64,000 bases of DNA. Source: Clostridia bacterium. GTDB taxonomy: Bacteria; Bacillota; Clostridia; Christensenellales; Aristaeellaceae. Numbering within the stretch: the first letter of the stretch is position 1; each line of letters starts with the position of its first letter. Shown in pieces: positions 16,287 through 25,486 of the stretch. The stretch spans positions 1-64,000 of the forward strand of contig JAFPWH010000021.1 of NCBI GenBank assembly GCA_017395065.1. The letters run 5' to 3'. The notes beneath the pieces were generated by a model. That model had not been told where the DNA came from and did no database searches. It saw only the letters and a list, made by a program, of their open reading frames with translations. Made by a program: the position numbers and the translations under genes.

Positions 16287-17966
16287 TTACGTGATGATCG
16301 TCAGGATCATGGGATCGCGGCGGATCGTGTCGCTGATGTAGCGCTTGAGCGTGTCGCGCACGGCTTCCTTGAGCGCGGCGGTGGAGTTGTATTCGTACAG
16401 GTGCTTTTCGAGGAGCCTGAGCACGGCTTCCTTTGCGCCTTCGAGCAGCTTTTCGTTTTCCTTGGCGTACACGAAGCCGCGGCTTATGATGTCGGGGCCC
16501 GAGATCAGTTCCCCGGTGTCCCTGTCGAAGCCCAGCACGGCGATCAGCATGCCGTCCTCGGACAGGCGCTTTCTGTCGCGCAGCACGCTCTCGCCCACGT
16601 CGCCGACGCCAAGGCCGTCGATCAGCACTTCTCCCGCCGTGACGGAGCCGCCCCGGCGTATGGAATCACTTCTGACCTCGATGATGCCGCCCGTTTCGGG
16701 GATGAGCACCTTTTCTTCCTGCATGCCCAAAATCCTGGCAAGGCGCGCGTGATGGAACAGGTGCCTGTATTCGCCGTGCACGGGCACGAAGAATTCTGGG
16801 CGCGTAAGGCTGTGCATGAGCTTGAGCTCCTCCTGCCGCGCGTGTCCCGACACGTGCACCTCCGCCAGCGCTTCGTAAACCACGTTCGCGCCGGTCGAAA
16901 CCAGCTGGTTGATCACCCTCGAAATGCTCATCTCGTTGCCCGGGATGGGGTTTGCGGAGATGATGATCGTATCCGTGGGACGCACGTTCAGCTTCTTATG
17001 TTCTGAAAACGCCATGCGGCTCAATCCGCTCATGGGCTCGCCCTGGCTGCCGGTGGTGAGCACGACCATGTCCTCGTCGCGGTAGCGGTCGAGCTCGTCC
17101 ATGCTTACGAGCAGGCCGTCCGGGATCTTGAGATAGCCCAGCTGCGTGCTGACGCGGGCGACGCTGACCATACTCCTGCCGATCAGGCACAGATGCCTTT
17201 TGTGCTTGACCGCCGCGTCCACGACCATCTGTATGCGGTGGACGTTGCTTGCGAACATCGCGATGATGATTCGCTTTTGCGTCTTTTCGAACAGCTGGGC
17301 GAAGGTCTCGCCGACCTTGCGCTCGCTCATCGTGTAGCCGGGGCGCTCCACGTTCGTGGAGTCCGCCATGAGCAGCTTCACGCCGCCCGCTCCAAGAGCC
17401 GCGAGGCGCTGGAAATCGGTGGTCTGTCCGGCCACGGGCGTATAGTCGATCTTGAAATCTCCGGTGTGCACCACGACGCCCACGGGTGTGTGCAGCGCAA
17501 GGGCGCACGCGCCGGCGATGGAGTGGTTTACGTTGATGAATTCAACGCCGAAGCAGCCCGCGACGATCGTGTCGCCGGGTTCCACCTCGATGAGCTCCAC
17601 CTTGTCGCTCATGTGGTGTTCCTTGAACTTTAAGTCCATCAGTGCGCAGGTAAGGCGCGTCGCGTACACGGGCGCATTCACGTCGCTGAGCACGTAGGGC
17701 GCGGCGCCGATGTGGTCCTCGTGGCCGTGGGTCACGAAAAAGCCCCTCACGCGCTCCGCGTTCTGCTTGAGATAAGTGATGTCCGGGATCACCAGATCCA
17801 CGCCCGGCATATTGTCGTGCGGGAACATGGACCCAATGTCCACGACGATGATGTCGTTTCCGTATTCAAAGGCGGTCATGTTCTTGCCGATTTCGCCGAT
17901 GCCGCCCAAAGGGATGACCTTAAGCACGCCCTCCTGATGGGCGTGTTCCCATTTCTTTTTTGACAT
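16287..17966 (-). CDS. rnj: Ribonuclease J
   Basis: A 559-residue metallo-beta-lactamase/beta-CASP nuclease with 5'-exo and endonuclease activity in RNA decay and maturation. It shows the zinc motif THGHEDHIGA, further ligand blocks (HSIAGACAL, HTGDFKID), the beta-CASP region with MADSTNVERPG and TTGSQGEPMSGL, and HVSGHARQEELKLM. The C-terminal RNase J domain is present. The ATG at 17966 follows AAAGGAGG; the frame continues upstream without another ribosome site. First gene of the rnj-ylbF-mltG-rbr unit. Confidence 0.96.
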   Translation of the reverse strand: MSKKKWEHAHQEGVLKVIPLGGIGEIGKNMTAFEYGNDIIVVDIGSMFPHDNMPGVDLVIPDITYLKQNAERVRGFFVTHGHEDHIGAAPYVLSDVNAPVYATRLTCALMDLKFKEHHMSDKVELIEVEPGDTIVAGCFGVEFINVNHSIAGACALALHTPVGVVVHTGDFKIDYTPVAGQTTDFQRLAALGAGGVKLLMADSTNVERPGYTMSERKVGETFAQLFEKTQKRIIIAMFASNVHRIQMVVDAAVKHKRHLCLIGRSMVSVARVSTQLGYLKIPDGLLVSMDELDRYRDEDMVVLTTGSQGEPMSGLSRMAFSEHKKLNVRPTDTIIISANPIPGNEMSISRVINQLVSTGANVVYEALAEVHVSGHARQEELKLMHSLTRPEFFVPVHGEYRHLFHHARLARILGMQEEKVLIPETGGIIEVRSDSIRRGGSVTAGEVLIDGLGVGDVGESVLRDRKRLSEDGMLIAVLGFDRDTGELISGPDIISRGFVYAKENEKLLEGAKEAVLRLLEKHLYEYNSTAALKEAVRDTLKRYISDTIRRDPMILTIIT

Positions 17967-18061
17967 TCCAACCTCCTTTCTATCGGAATGCGGGGTTTGA
18001 TCTATATGCAGGCTCGCGGCGCGACGGCCGCCAAAGCCCAAAGCTCTTTATTATTGTATCA

Positions 18062-18090
18062 AGTATAGCATTTTGCGCGCCTGTTTTCCA
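18062..18090 (-). promoter_or_regulatory. Putative promoter of the RNase J operon
   Basis: On minus TGGAAA (18090-18085), 17-base spacer, TATACT (18067-18062). The -35 box is imperfect. The leader to the RNase J start is about 95 bases. Confidence 0.5.
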
Positions 18091-18124
18091 GCGCAAAGCA
18101 TGATATGTGCGTTATTTTTTGCTC

Positions 18125-19288
18125 TCAAAGCACATTCCCTGCGCTTTTGACTTTCGTTTCCGCAAGGATCCTTTCGGCGGCGAGGCGGGAAGCTTTGCCG
18201 CTTTCGCAGATGCCCAGTGCCGCGTGGTGCGCCTGCACGCGCCGCACGTAATCGTCTTCGTCGAAGTTCAGTATGTTTCTTTCGAGGCTGCCGTTGTCCC
18301 GCGCGAGCGGGTACGGCCAGGTGCCGACCGGCGTGTAAAAGCCGCGGCCGGCGTCGTAGGTATCCAGGTCCGGGCAGTACAGGAACACGGGCTTAAAGCG
18401 GAGCGACATGTCCCACATGCTCGAAGAATAGTCGGTGATCAGTACGTCGGCGACCGCGAGCAGCGGCTGCATGTCTTCGTAGTCGCTCAGGTCCGTGAGC
18501 GGCACGTCTCCGCCCTTCACGAATACGTGTCCGCGATAGGCCAGCGCCCATTCTCCACCGAAGCGCTTTTCGAGCGCGCTCTTCAAACGCGCGCAGTCAA
18601 GACCGTGGCCGTCCGCTTTCAGATCGTCCCTGTAGGTCGGCGCGTAGAGGGCAAAGCGCTGCCCCTCCTTCAGGCCGACAGAGGCTCTGATTTCTTCGGC
18701 CTTCTCTTCCCCTACGCCGTTTATCAGCATGTCGTTTCGGGGCATGCCGATTTCGAGCACCTCGCCGCGATAGCCGAAGGAGGCGCGTATCGTCTGCTCG
18801 GTGAACGCCCTGCTCGAGGAGAGGTAGAGCGTGGCCCCGCTCAGCTGCGTGCGAATGCTCAAGCGCTTGAGGGCGCTCAGCTGCTCCATTTCGGCCACCT
18901 TTTTGTACGCGCCGCCGCCGTGCCAGGTGCGCAATTGCACCTGCCCCTTCCGGCGCGGGAGCGTGGGTTTATAGTAGGTATTCACGCACACGACCTTCGC
19001 CGTCAGCGCGTATCTGATCGCTTCCCATGAGCCCGCCTTCAATACGCGAATGCCCCTTTCCTTCAGGAAAGAAAACCTCTCCGGCTCGCGGAAGCTCCAG
19101 GCGACCTCAACGCCATTCGGGCAGAGGTCCATGAGCGCCTCGCAGATGTACCTCGGATTGCAGGCGTATTTCTTCTCGCGGTAGCTTTGAAACAGAACAC
19201 GGTCTGTTTTTATCTTCAGAAACGGAAGACACAGCCGAAGCGCGCAGCGGCTGCAAAACGCCATTATCAGCTGCAAAAGCTCCTTCAT
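18125..19288 (-). CDS. CDP-glycerol glycerophosphotransferase family protein (TagF/TagB-like)
   Basis: A 387-residue peripheral membrane transferase of the Glyphos_transf family, which transfers glycerol- or ribitol-phosphate from CDP donors to surface polymers. Landmarks are LRTWHGGGAYKK, IGMPRNDML, ALYAPTYRDD and LITDYSSSMWDMSLRFKPVFLYCPD, the last with the conserved D-Y-S-S. The N-terminal 25 residues are hydrophobic/basic and suit membrane attachment. The RBS (GGGGGA) is weak. No other teichoic acid gene is adjacent, so the acceptor is unknown. Confidence 0.88.
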   Translation of the reverse strand: MKELLQLIMAFCSRCALRLCLPFLKIKTDRVLFQSYREKKYACNPRYICEALMDLCPNGVEVAWSFREPERFSFLKERGIRVLKAGSWEAIRYALTAKVVCVNTYYKPTLPRRKGQVQLRTWHGGGAYKKVAEMEQLSALKRLSIRTQLSGATLYLSSSRAFTEQTIRASFGYRGEVLEIGMPRNDMLINGVGEEKAEEIRASVGLKEGQRFALYAPTYRDDLKADGHGLDCARLKSALEKRFGGEWALAYRGHVFVKGGDVPLTDLSDYEDMQPLLAVADVLITDYSSSMWDMSLRFKPVFLYCPDLDTYDAGRGFYTPVGTWPYPLARDNGSLERNILNFDEDDYVRRVQAHHAALGICESGKASRLAAERILAETKVKSAGNVL

Positions 19289-19320
19289 GCGGCATCCCCC
19301 ATTTCCCGTATTTCTGATTT

Positions 19321-19349
19321 ATTATACTGTTTTTGGCGCAGCAAATCAA
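19321..19349 (-). promoter_or_regulatory. Sigma-A promoter of the CDP-glycerol transferase gene
   Basis: On minus TTGATT (19349-19344), 17-base spacer, TATAAT (19326-19321). It overlaps the last codons of the isomerase gene. Confidence 0.8.
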
Positions 19350-20065
19350 GCGTTTCGGCTCAAAAGCAGCGCTTTTGTGTATTCGAGGCCCGCTTTCAGT
19401 TCGCCGAAAGCGTCCGTCCACGTTTCCTGCTCTGCCAAAATCAATTTGGCGCCGGCCTTCAGGCAGGCCGTGAGCGCGCTTTCAAAATCCGTGACGCCTT
19501 TTCCCACGCTGCAGAGCGCGCCGCTTTCGTTTCTGTCCTTGAAGTGCACCGTGTCGATCCTGCCGGAATGGGACAGGATGAACTGCGCGGGGTCGAGCCC
19601 AGCGTCCCGGATCTGGCAGACGTCCGGCGTAAGTCGCAGCGCAGGCCTCATGCACAGAAGCGCTTCGGCGGCCCCTGCGAAGTCCGCTTTGACCGGATGG
19701 TAGCTCAAGTGGATTCCCTTTGCAAGCGCCCGCTCTTCGAGCGCGTCGAGCTTCGGCATGAGGCTTTGAACGTCCCCGTTCGGGACGCCGCTGAAGCACA
19801 GTTCGTCCCCGCCGGCTAAAGAGCAGAGCTCAATATAGTATTCGCTGTCTGCCAGGATCCCGGCTGTTTTGTCCTGTACGCCTGTGGCCTTGATGCCGTA
19901 TTTTTGAAGCAGTTCGGCGATCGTGCCTGCGGGAACGGCTCTGCCGATCCATTGCAGCGCCGTGTCCCGGCAGCCGATTTCCCGCATAAAGGAAAGCACG
20001 CCGTCAAGCCCCGCCGCGTCCGTCATCAGCGGCTTAAAGCTCGAAATTTGTATTCCGACATTCAT
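19346..20065 (-). CDS. Sugar phosphate isomerase/epimerase (xylose-isomerase-like TIM barrel)
   Basis: A 239-residue AP-endonuclease-2/xylose-isomerase-like TIM barrel. Metal-binding positions of the family can be followed as YHPVKADF (His), LTPDVCQIRDAGLDP (Asp, in place of the usual D-x-x-H), DTVHFKDRN (His) and LILAEQE (Glu). The ATG at 20065 overlaps the TGA of the methyltransferase gene (ATGA), so translation is coupled. The substrate is unknown. Confidence 0.8.
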   Translation of the reverse strand: MNVGIQISSFKPLMTDAAGLDGVLSFMREIGCRDTALQWIGRAVPAGTIAELLQKYGIKATGVQDKTAGILADSEYYIELCSLAGGDELCFSGVPNGDVQSLMPKLDALEERALAKGIHLSYHPVKADFAGAAEALLCMRPALRLTPDVCQIRDAGLDPAQFILSHSGRIDTVHFKDRNESGALCSVGKGVTDFESALTACLKAGAKLILAEQETWTDAFGELKAGLEYTKALLLSRNA

Positions 20066-20937
20066 GGCCTTATCCCCCGCACGACCATCGTGAGCGAAAC
20101 GGCCGTGTCCCACTGCTTCTGTCCCTGATCGAACAGCTTTTTGCGCAGGTCATGCTTTTCGTTTATGCGCTTTTCGATTGCCGCGTATTCGTCTTTCGTG
20201 AAATGCTCTCCCAAAGTGCGCTGCGCGCCGAAGAGGGCGTCCAGTTCGTCCTGTCTGAGCGTTTCCAGCATCTGCAGCGCAAACGGGCGCGAATATTTGG
20301 GATCGTCGGGCGTCAGGTCGCTGACCGCGTAGCCCGTGTGCACGTCGCAAAACCCATATTTTTCCATCGCCCGGGGCAGCTCGCTTTCGTTCATCGGATA
20401 GCGGCAGACGGCGTATTTTTCAAAGCTGTCGTCGAGCTCAGCCGCTTTGCGCCAGAACGCCTCCTCCGCTTCGTCGTTCGTGAGGCACGGCGCCTGTACA
20501 CGTATGCCCTTCCTCGCGGAGAGCACGAGGCAGACGCCTCCCTTTTTCAGTACGCGCCGCTGCTCACCGAAAAAGGCCGTGGGCTCTACGTGTTCGCTGA
20601 CCGTGTTTGAGATCGTGACGTCGAAGCTTTCATCGCCGAATGGCAGCTGCGTCGCGTCGCCTTCCATGAAGTTTGCGCCGCTTATGTGCTTTTGGGCATA
20701 ATCTATAAAGGCGCTGTCCCTGTCTATGCCGCAGATATGCGTTTTCGGATAAGCGCGCCTGAGCGCCTCGCACAGCGCGCCCGGCCCGCAGCCGATTTCG
20801 AGGATGGTAAATTCCCTGTCTGCGTCAAGCCGGAACAGCTTCAGAAACGAATCAAAAAAGACTTCGTCGAAGCGGTTTTTGCGGCTCAGATACAGCGTGT
20901 TTATGCCCTGTACGTAATCGGACCAGACGGTGTTCAT
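20062..20937 (-). CDS. Class I SAM-dependent methyltransferase
   Basis: A 291-residue Methyltransf_11-type enzyme. SAM motif I is ILEIGCGPGALCEAL, motif II the acidic GIDRDS, then EGDATQLPFGDESFDVTISNTVSEHV and LKKGGVCLVLSARKG. Two close ATG codons are possible; the one at 20937 has GGAGGA six bases before it and is preferred over 20949. It follows the ribosomal operon terminator and overlaps the isomerase gene by four bases. No promoter could be seen in the short gap, so it may rely on read-through. Target unknown. Confidence 0.85.
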   Translation of the reverse strand: MNTVWSDYVQGINTLYLSRKNRFDEVFFDSFLKLFRLDADREFTILEIGCGPGALCEALRRAYPKTHICGIDRDSAFIDYAQKHISGANFMEGDATQLPFGDESFDVTISNTVSEHVEPTAFFGEQRRVLKKGGVCLVLSARKGIRVQAPCLTNDEAEEAFWRKAAELDDSFEKYAVCRYPMNESELPRAMEKYGFCDVHTGYAVSDLTPDDPKYSRPFALQMLETLRQDELDALFGAQRTLGEHFTKDEYAAIEKRINEKHDLRKKLFDQGQKQWDTAVSLTMVVRGIRP

Positions 20938-20963
20938 GGCTTCCTCCATGCGTCGATCGAATT

Positions 20964-20998
20964 GCCAAAAAAGCAACGGCGAGGGAAACTCCCCCGCC
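20964..20998 (-). terminator. Terminator at the end of the S10-spc operon
   Basis: On minus, GGCGGGGG pairs with CCCTCGCC (one mismatch) around a short loop, followed by GTTGCTTTTTTGG. It lies 10 bases past the rpmJ stop. Confidence 0.8.
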
Positions 20999-21008
20999 AT
21001 GATGCTTA

Positions 21009-21122
21009 TCAGCCCTGCTTTTGCTTGTGCTTGGGATTTTCGCAAATCACCATTACGTGACCCTTGCGCTTTATGATCTTGCACTTTTCGCAGATGACTT
21101 TTACGGACGGTCTTACCTTCAT
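21009..21122 (-). CDS. rpmJ: 50S ribosomal protein L36 (bL36)
   Basis: A 37-residue protein starting [21 protein letters not shown] and ending PKHKQKQG. The zinc ligands C-x-x-C, a later Cys and His are intact (C+ form). AAAGGAGG precedes the ATG. It is the last gene of the operon; a terminator follows and rpsM, rpsK, rpsD, rpoA and rplQ are missing from their usual place. Confidence 0.97.
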   Translation of the reverse strand: MKVRPSVKVICEKCKIIKRKGHVMVICENPKHKQKQG

Positions 21123-21144
21123 TGTGTGTTCCTCCTTTCGGGAT

Positions 21145-21366
21145 TCACTGCTTGCTGCGCCACGTGATGCGACCGCGGGTGAGGTCGTAGGGCGACAGCT
21201 CTATGGTCACCTTGTCGCCGGGGTAAATGCGGATGTAGTTCATGCGCATCTTGCCGGAAACATGGGCAAGTATCTTGTGGCCGTTGGGCAGCTGTACCTC
21301 AAACATCGCGTTGGGGTAGGCTTCGGTTACAACGCCTTCGACTTCGATTACATCGGATTTTGACAA
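21145..21366 (-). CDS. infA: Translation initiation factor IF-1
   Basis: A 73-residue S1/OB-fold protein ([28 protein letters not shown] ... [10 protein letters not shown]) that assists start-site selection on the 30S subunit. The start is a TTG preceded by AAGGAGG, which is within the end of the KOW gene; a longer in-frame start would overlap that gene and give a length unlike the family's 72. Confidence 0.96.
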   Translation of the reverse strand: MSKSDVIEVEGVVTEAYPNAMFEVQLPNGHKILAHVSGKMRMNYIRIYPGDKVTIELSPYDLTRGRITWRSKQ

Positions 21367-21370
21367 AACG

Positions 21371-21640
21371 CTATTCCTCCTTATCGGACAGCCATTTACG
21401 TATCTCGTGATTTTCCGCACTGCCGTTTAGCAGTCTTGTGACGATTTCGGGGGCGGGCTCACGAACGAGCTTCAAATGCTTGCGCTTTTTCTTTTTGGGC
21501 TTTTCGACCTTATGGGTCCTGCCGTCCGAGATGAGCACATATTCATCGTCCAGAGACGAGATCACCACGAAGAGGCGGCCTTCGTCCCTGCCGGCCCTGG
21601 AAAGAACCACCGAGCCGGTTTGGACAGGCGGTTTATTCAT
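21371..21640 (-). CDS. KOW-domain RNA-binding protein (L14e-like)
   Basis: An 89-residue basic protein. Residues 8-35 ([21 protein letters not shown]) form a KOW motif, followed by a Lys-rich stretch (KPKKKKRKH). Small KOW proteins are common between map and infA in Clostridia and are presumed to bind rRNA; the function is not established. The ATG lies inside the end of map (8-base overlap). Confidence 0.88.
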   Translation of the reverse strand: MNKPPVQTGSVVLSRAGRDEGRLFVVISSLDDEYVLISDGRTHKVEKPKKKKRKHLKLVREPAPEIVTRLLNGSAENHEIRKWLSDKEE

Positions 21641-22409
21641 TCGGAATACCTCCCGTCCCGCTGCCGGGCAGGGAAAGAATTTCCGGTTCGCCTTCGGTGA
21701 TCAGAAGCGTGTGCTCGTAGTGAGCGCAGGGCTTATTGTCTCTGGTGACCGCCGTCCAGTCGTTGTCCTTGATGAAAATCTTCCATGTGCCCATGGCTAT
21801 CATCGGTTCGATCGTCAGGGTCATGCCCGGTTGAAGGCGCACGCCCCTGCCGGGCTTGCCGTAGTTGGGCACCGAGGGATCCTCGTGCATTTCGCGCCCT
21901 ATGCCGTGACCGCAAAAGTCCCGTATGACGCCGTAGCCGTGATCCTCGGCGTGCTTTTGCACTGCCCAGCCGATGTCACCGATTCTGTTGCCCGCTTTCG
22001 CCTGGGAAACTCCCTTCCAGAAGCATTGCTCCGTTACTTTGATGAGCCTGAGCGCATCCTTGGAGCAGGTGCCTACCGGAGATGTAAATGCGGAATCCGA
22101 TTGCCAGCCGTTCAAAAGGAGCGTACAGTCGATCGATACGATTTGCCCTTCCTTGAGCGGCTTGTCCGTTGGAAAGCCGTGCACCACTTCGCTGTCCACG
22201 CTCGCGCAGATGGAACCGGGAAAACCCTCGTAGCCCTTTGAGGACGGGATGGCTCCCCCGTCGCGTATGAGCTTTTCGGCTCTTTCGTCGATTTCCAGGG
22301 TCGTGATGCCGGGTTTTATCATGGCCTTGAGCTCTTCAAGCACGTCGTGAAGCAGCCATCCGGCCTTGCGCATGAGGTCGACCTCAGCGCTGCTCTTGGT
22401 GTAGATCAT
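21633..22409 (-). CDS. map: Methionine aminopeptidase, type I
   Basis: A 258-residue cytosolic enzyme that removes the initiator Met. The metal-site residues of the pita-bread fold are present in SIDCTLLLNGWQSDSAFT, GHGIGREMHEDP, LTIEPM and EHTLLIT. Its start lies one base after the adk stop, and its end overlaps the KOW gene by 8 bases, as expected for coupled translation. Confidence 0.96.
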   Translation of the reverse strand: MIYTKSSAEVDLMRKAGWLLHDVLEELKAMIKPGITTLEIDERAEKLIRDGGAIPSSKGYEGFPGSICASVDSEVVHGFPTDKPLKEGQIVSIDCTLLLNGWQSDSAFTSPVGTCSKDALRLIKVTEQCFWKGVSQAKAGNRIGDIGWAVQKHAEDHGYGVIRDFCGHGIGREMHEDPSVPNYGKPGRGVRLQPGMTLTIEPMIAMGTWKIFIKDNDWTAVTRDNKPCAHYEHTLLITEGEPEILSLPGSGTGGIPNE

Positions 22410-22410
22410 C

Positions 22411-23034
22411 TCAGCACCCGAGCGCGTTCAAAATCGCGCTTGTGACCTTGTCCGGCTCGTCATCGCCGTCCACCGTTTTGAGCGTACCCATGGCGGTGTA
22501 AAAGTCGATGAGGGGCGCGGTCTGAGAGTGATAGACACTGAGCCTGTTCGAGATGGTCTCGGGGGAATCGTCCTTGCGCTGATACAGTTCGCCGCCGCAA
22601 TCGGGGCAGACCTTATCGTTTTCGAGCTGCGAGATGTGGAAGGTGTTTTGGCACTGCCTGCACACCCTGCGGCCCGTCAAGCGCTTTAAAAGCTTTTCGT
22701 CCCTGACCTCTACGTCTATGACGGTGTCCGGAGCACAGATAACGTTCAGCGCCTCGGCCTGATGCACCGTACGGGGAAAGCCGTCCAGCAGATAACCGTT
22801 AGCGCAATCGGCATTTGAAAGCCTTTCGCGCACCATTTCCACGAGCACCTCGTCGGGCACAAGGCCGCCGCTTTCGACGAAAGCTTTGGCCTTGAGACCG
22901 GTGGGCGTACCCTTGGCTATGGCGCTTCTGAGCATGTCGCCGGTGGAGATATGAGGGATCGAAAGCTTTTCGCAAATCCTTGCGGCCTGCGTTCCCTTAC
23001 CTGCGCCGGGAGGGCCAAGAAATACTAACTTCAT
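22411..23034 (-). CDS. adk: Adenylate kinase with zinc LID
   Basis: A 207-residue kinase that interconverts ATP + AMP and 2 ADP. The P-loop is GPPGAGKGT (residues 7-15). The LID holds CRQCQNTFH and CPDCGG, a four-Cys zinc site as in Gram-positive enzymes. The start at 23034 has GGAGGA and gives the normal N-terminus MKLVFLGPPG; the open frame upstream runs into secY. Confidence 0.97.
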   Translation of the reverse strand: MKLVFLGPPGAGKGTQAARICEKLSIPHISTGDMLRSAIAKGTPTGLKAKAFVESGGLVPDEVLVEMVRERLSNADCANGYLLDGFPRTVHQAEALNVICAPDTVIDVEVRDEKLLKRLTGRRVCRQCQNTFHISQLENDKVCPDCGGELYQRKDDSPETISNRLSVYHSQTAPLIDFYTAMGTLKTVDGDDEPDKVTSAILNALGC

Positions 23035-23053
23035 AACGGATTTCCTCCGCGTC

Positions 23054-24319
23054 TTACTTAAGGAAGCCCTTGTAGTGACGCATGAGCATCTGGCTTTCCA
23101 GCGTTCTGGCGGTTTCGACCGCAACGCTTACGGCGATCAGCAGGGAGGAGCCGGCAAAGCTCAGGCTCACGCCCGCGACCTTGTAAACGATGGAGGGAAG
23201 CAGCGCCAGCACTGCAAGGAAGATAGCGCCAAAGAGGGTAATATGGCTGTTGATCTTGGTGATGTAATCCACCGTCATCTTGCCCTGGCGGATGCCGGGG
23301 ATCAGACCGCCGTTGTTCTGGATGTTCTCAGCCATCTCCTTGGGGTTGAAGGTGATGGAGGAATAGAAGAACGTAAAGCCCAGGATCAACAGCGCGTTGA
23401 TGGCGATATACCACCAGGTGGTGTTGCCAAGGTTCTTGCTCCACCAATCCTTGCCGCTGGACCAGAAGAAACCGAGAATGGTTTCGGGGAACTGCATGAT
23501 GGCGGAAGCGAAGATCAGAGGCAGAACGCCGGAAGCGTTGAGCTTGAGCGGGATGTGGGTGGACTGACCGCCGTACATCTTGCGGCCGACCATGCGCTTT
23601 GCGTACTGTACGGGGATGCGCCTTTCGGCCAAATCCACCAGTACGACGCCTACGATCATGGCAAGGCTTATCACGAGCACGGCCAGCGTGCCGGGCACGC
23701 CCCTGAAGGAACCGTTGAAGATGGAGGTGAACAGGTCGGCGGTGCCGCTTGCGATGCTGGAGGCAAAGCGGGAGATGATGCCCGCGAAGATCAGCAGGGA
23801 AACGCCGTTGCCGATGCCGTTCTCGGTGATGCGCTCACCGATCCACATGGCCAGCGCCGTGCCGGCGGCAAGGCAGAAGCCGATGGTTACGATGTTCAGG
23901 AAGGTCTTCTGCGCATAGGCCTGCAGGGAGTAGGTCAGCGCGACCGCCTGCACGAAGCCCAGGCCGACCGTCACGTAGCGGGTGATCTGGGCGATCTTTT
24001 TTCTGCCCTCTTCGCCGCTCTTGTTGAGCTCCTCCAGCTTGGGTATGGCCACGCACAAAAGCTGCATGATAATGCTGCTGTTGATGTAAGGCGTAATGCC
24101 CATGGCCATGATGGTGAACTGGCTCAGGTTCGAACCGGTCATGCTCTCAATGTAGGAGAGCATCGAGGAGTTCTGTATGGCCGTCGCAAGGGAAGCGGTG
24201 TTGATGCCGGGGGTGGGAACGAAGCACAGCAGCCTGTACAAAAGCAGCATGCCCAGGGTGTAGAGAATCTTTTTTCTCAGATCCGGTATTTTCCAAGCGT
24301 TTTTCAGCGTCTGAAGCAT
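23054..24319 (-). CDS. secY: Protein translocase subunit SecY
   Basis: A 421-residue pore subunit of the Sec translocon with ten membrane helices. Typical segments are PGINTASL, the plug/TM2 region MGITPYINSSIIMQLL, GNGVSLLIFAGI and the loop RRIPVQYAKRMVG. It lies one base after rplO. Confidence 0.97.
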   Translation of the reverse strand: MLQTLKNAWKIPDLRKKILYTLGMLLLYRLLCFVPTPGINTASLATAIQNSSMLSYIESMTGSNLSQFTIMAMGITPYINSSIIMQLLCVAIPKLEELNKSGEEGRKKIAQITRYVTVGLGFVQAVALTYSLQAYAQKTFLNIVTIGFCLAAGTALAMWIGERITENGIGNGVSLLIFAGIISRFASSIASGTADLFTSIFNGSFRGVPGTLAVLVISLAMIVGVVLVDLAERRIPVQYAKRMVGRKMYGGQSTHIPLKLNASGVLPLIFASAIMQFPETILGFFWSSGKDWWSKNLGNTTWWYIAINALLILGFTFFYSSITFNPKEMAENIQNNGGLIPGIRQGKMTVDYITKINSHITLFGAIFLAVLALLPSIVYKVAGVSLSFAGSSLLIAVSVAVETARTLESQMLMRHYKGFLK

Positions 24320-24320
24320 A

Positions 24321-24761
24321 TCAGATCACCTCGCAGCTTCCGCCTGCCGCTTCGATCTTCTCCTTCGCGGTAGCAGTGAATTTGTTAGCCTGCACCGTGA
24401 GCTTTTTGGTGATTTCGCCATCGCCAAGAATCTTAATGCCGTCGAGCACCTTGTTGATGACGCCGACCTCAAGCAGCTCTACGGGGCCCACGACGTCGCC
24501 GTCTTCGAAGATGTTGAGCACATCGACGTTGATGGTCTCGTATTCCTTGGCCCACTTGTTGGTGAAGCCTCTCTTGGGCAGACGCATGGTCAGCGGCATC
24601 TGGCCGCCTTCGAAGCCGGGGCGCTTGCCGCCGCCCGAACGAGCCTTGGCACCCTTGTGACCTTTACCGGAGGTCTTTCCTATGCCGGATCCGATTCCGC
24701 GTCCCAGACGCTTCGGGGCTTTTGTGGATCCGATTGCGGGTTGCAGTTCATGAAGTTTCAT
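24321..24761 (-). CDS. rplO: 50S ribosomal protein L15 (uL15)
   Basis: A 146-residue protein with the Gly-rich N-terminal extension ([20 protein letters not shown]) that threads into 23S rRNA and a globular end ([19 protein letters not shown]). It sits 11 bases after rpmD and one base before secY. Confidence 0.97.
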   Translation of the reverse strand: MKLHELQPAIGSTKAPKRLGRGIGSGIGKTSGKGHKGAKARSGGGKRPGFEGGQMPLTMRLPKRGFTNKWAKEYETINVDVLNIFEDGDVVGPVELLEVGVINKVLDGIKILGDGEITKKLTVQANKFTATAKEKIEAAGGSCEVI

Positions 24762-24772
24762 GTCGGACCTCC

Positions 24773-24955
24773 TTAGTCTTCAATTTCTTCAACCTTGACC
24801 ATGTGCTTGACCTTAAAGATCATGCCGCGCACGGCAGGATTGTCTTCTTTGATGACGGTGTCGCCCACATGGTGAAGACCGAGCGCCTGAATGTTCGCGA
24901 TGTGATTCTTCAGGCACGCGATGGTTGATTTGGTTTGTGTAATCTTAAGCTTCAT
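24773..24955 (-). CDS. rpmD: 50S ribosomal protein L30 (uL30)
   Basis: A 60-residue protein ([18 protein letters not shown] ... [18 protein letters not shown]) of standard length. It lies 13 bases after rpsE. Confidence 0.96.
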   Translation of the reverse strand: MKLKITQTKSTIACLKNHIANIQALGLHHVGDTVIKEDNPAVRGMIFKVKHMVKVEEIED

Positions 24956-24968
24956 CGTATCGTCCTCC

Positions 24969-25469
24969 TCAGCCCAGGAGCTCTTCGACGGTCTTGCCGC
25001 GAAGTCTGGCTACCTTTTCGGCATCCTGCAGGCGGCCCAGGCCGTTGAGCGTGGCGCGCACCATGTTGATGGGGTTGTTGGTGCCAATGGACTTGGTGCG
25101 GATGTCCTTGATGCCTACGGCTTCGATGACCGCACGCACGGGGCCGCCCGCGATGACGCCGGTGCCCTCGGGAGCGGGCATGAGCAGCACCTTGCCGGTG
25201 CCGTAGATGCCGGTGATCTCGTGCGGGATGGTGGTTCCGTCCATGGGAACGTTGATGAAATGCTTCTTGGCGTCTTCGATGCCCTTGCGAACGGCTTCGG
25301 GGATTTCGACGGCCTTGCCCATTCCGCAGCCAACCTTGCCCTTTTCATCGCCCACTACCATGAGGGTGGTGAAGCGGAAGTTTTTGCCGCCCTTTACGAC
25401 CTTGGCGACGCGGTTGATGTAAACGAGCTTCTCTTTGTATTCGCTCACTGGTCTTTCTCTGCGCTGCAT
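24969..25469 (-). CDS. rpsE: 30S ribosomal protein S5 (uS5)
   Basis: A 166-residue protein with the double-stranded RNA-binding N-terminal domain ([20 protein letters not shown]) and the C-terminal domain ([21 protein letters not shown]). The start at 25469 (MQRRERPVS) follows GGGAGGAG; the ATG six codons upstream lies within that Shine-Dalgarno region. Confidence 0.96.
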   Translation of the reverse strand: MQRRERPVSEYKEKLVYINRVAKVVKGGKNFRFTTLMVVGDEKGKVGCGMGKAVEIPEAVRKGIEDAKKHFINVPMDGTTIPHEITGIYGTGKVLLMPAPEGTGVIAGGPVRAVIEAVGIKDIRTKSIGTNNPINMVRATLNGLGRLQDAEKVARLRGKTVEELLG

Positions 25470-25486
25470 TGCGTTATCTCCTCCCA

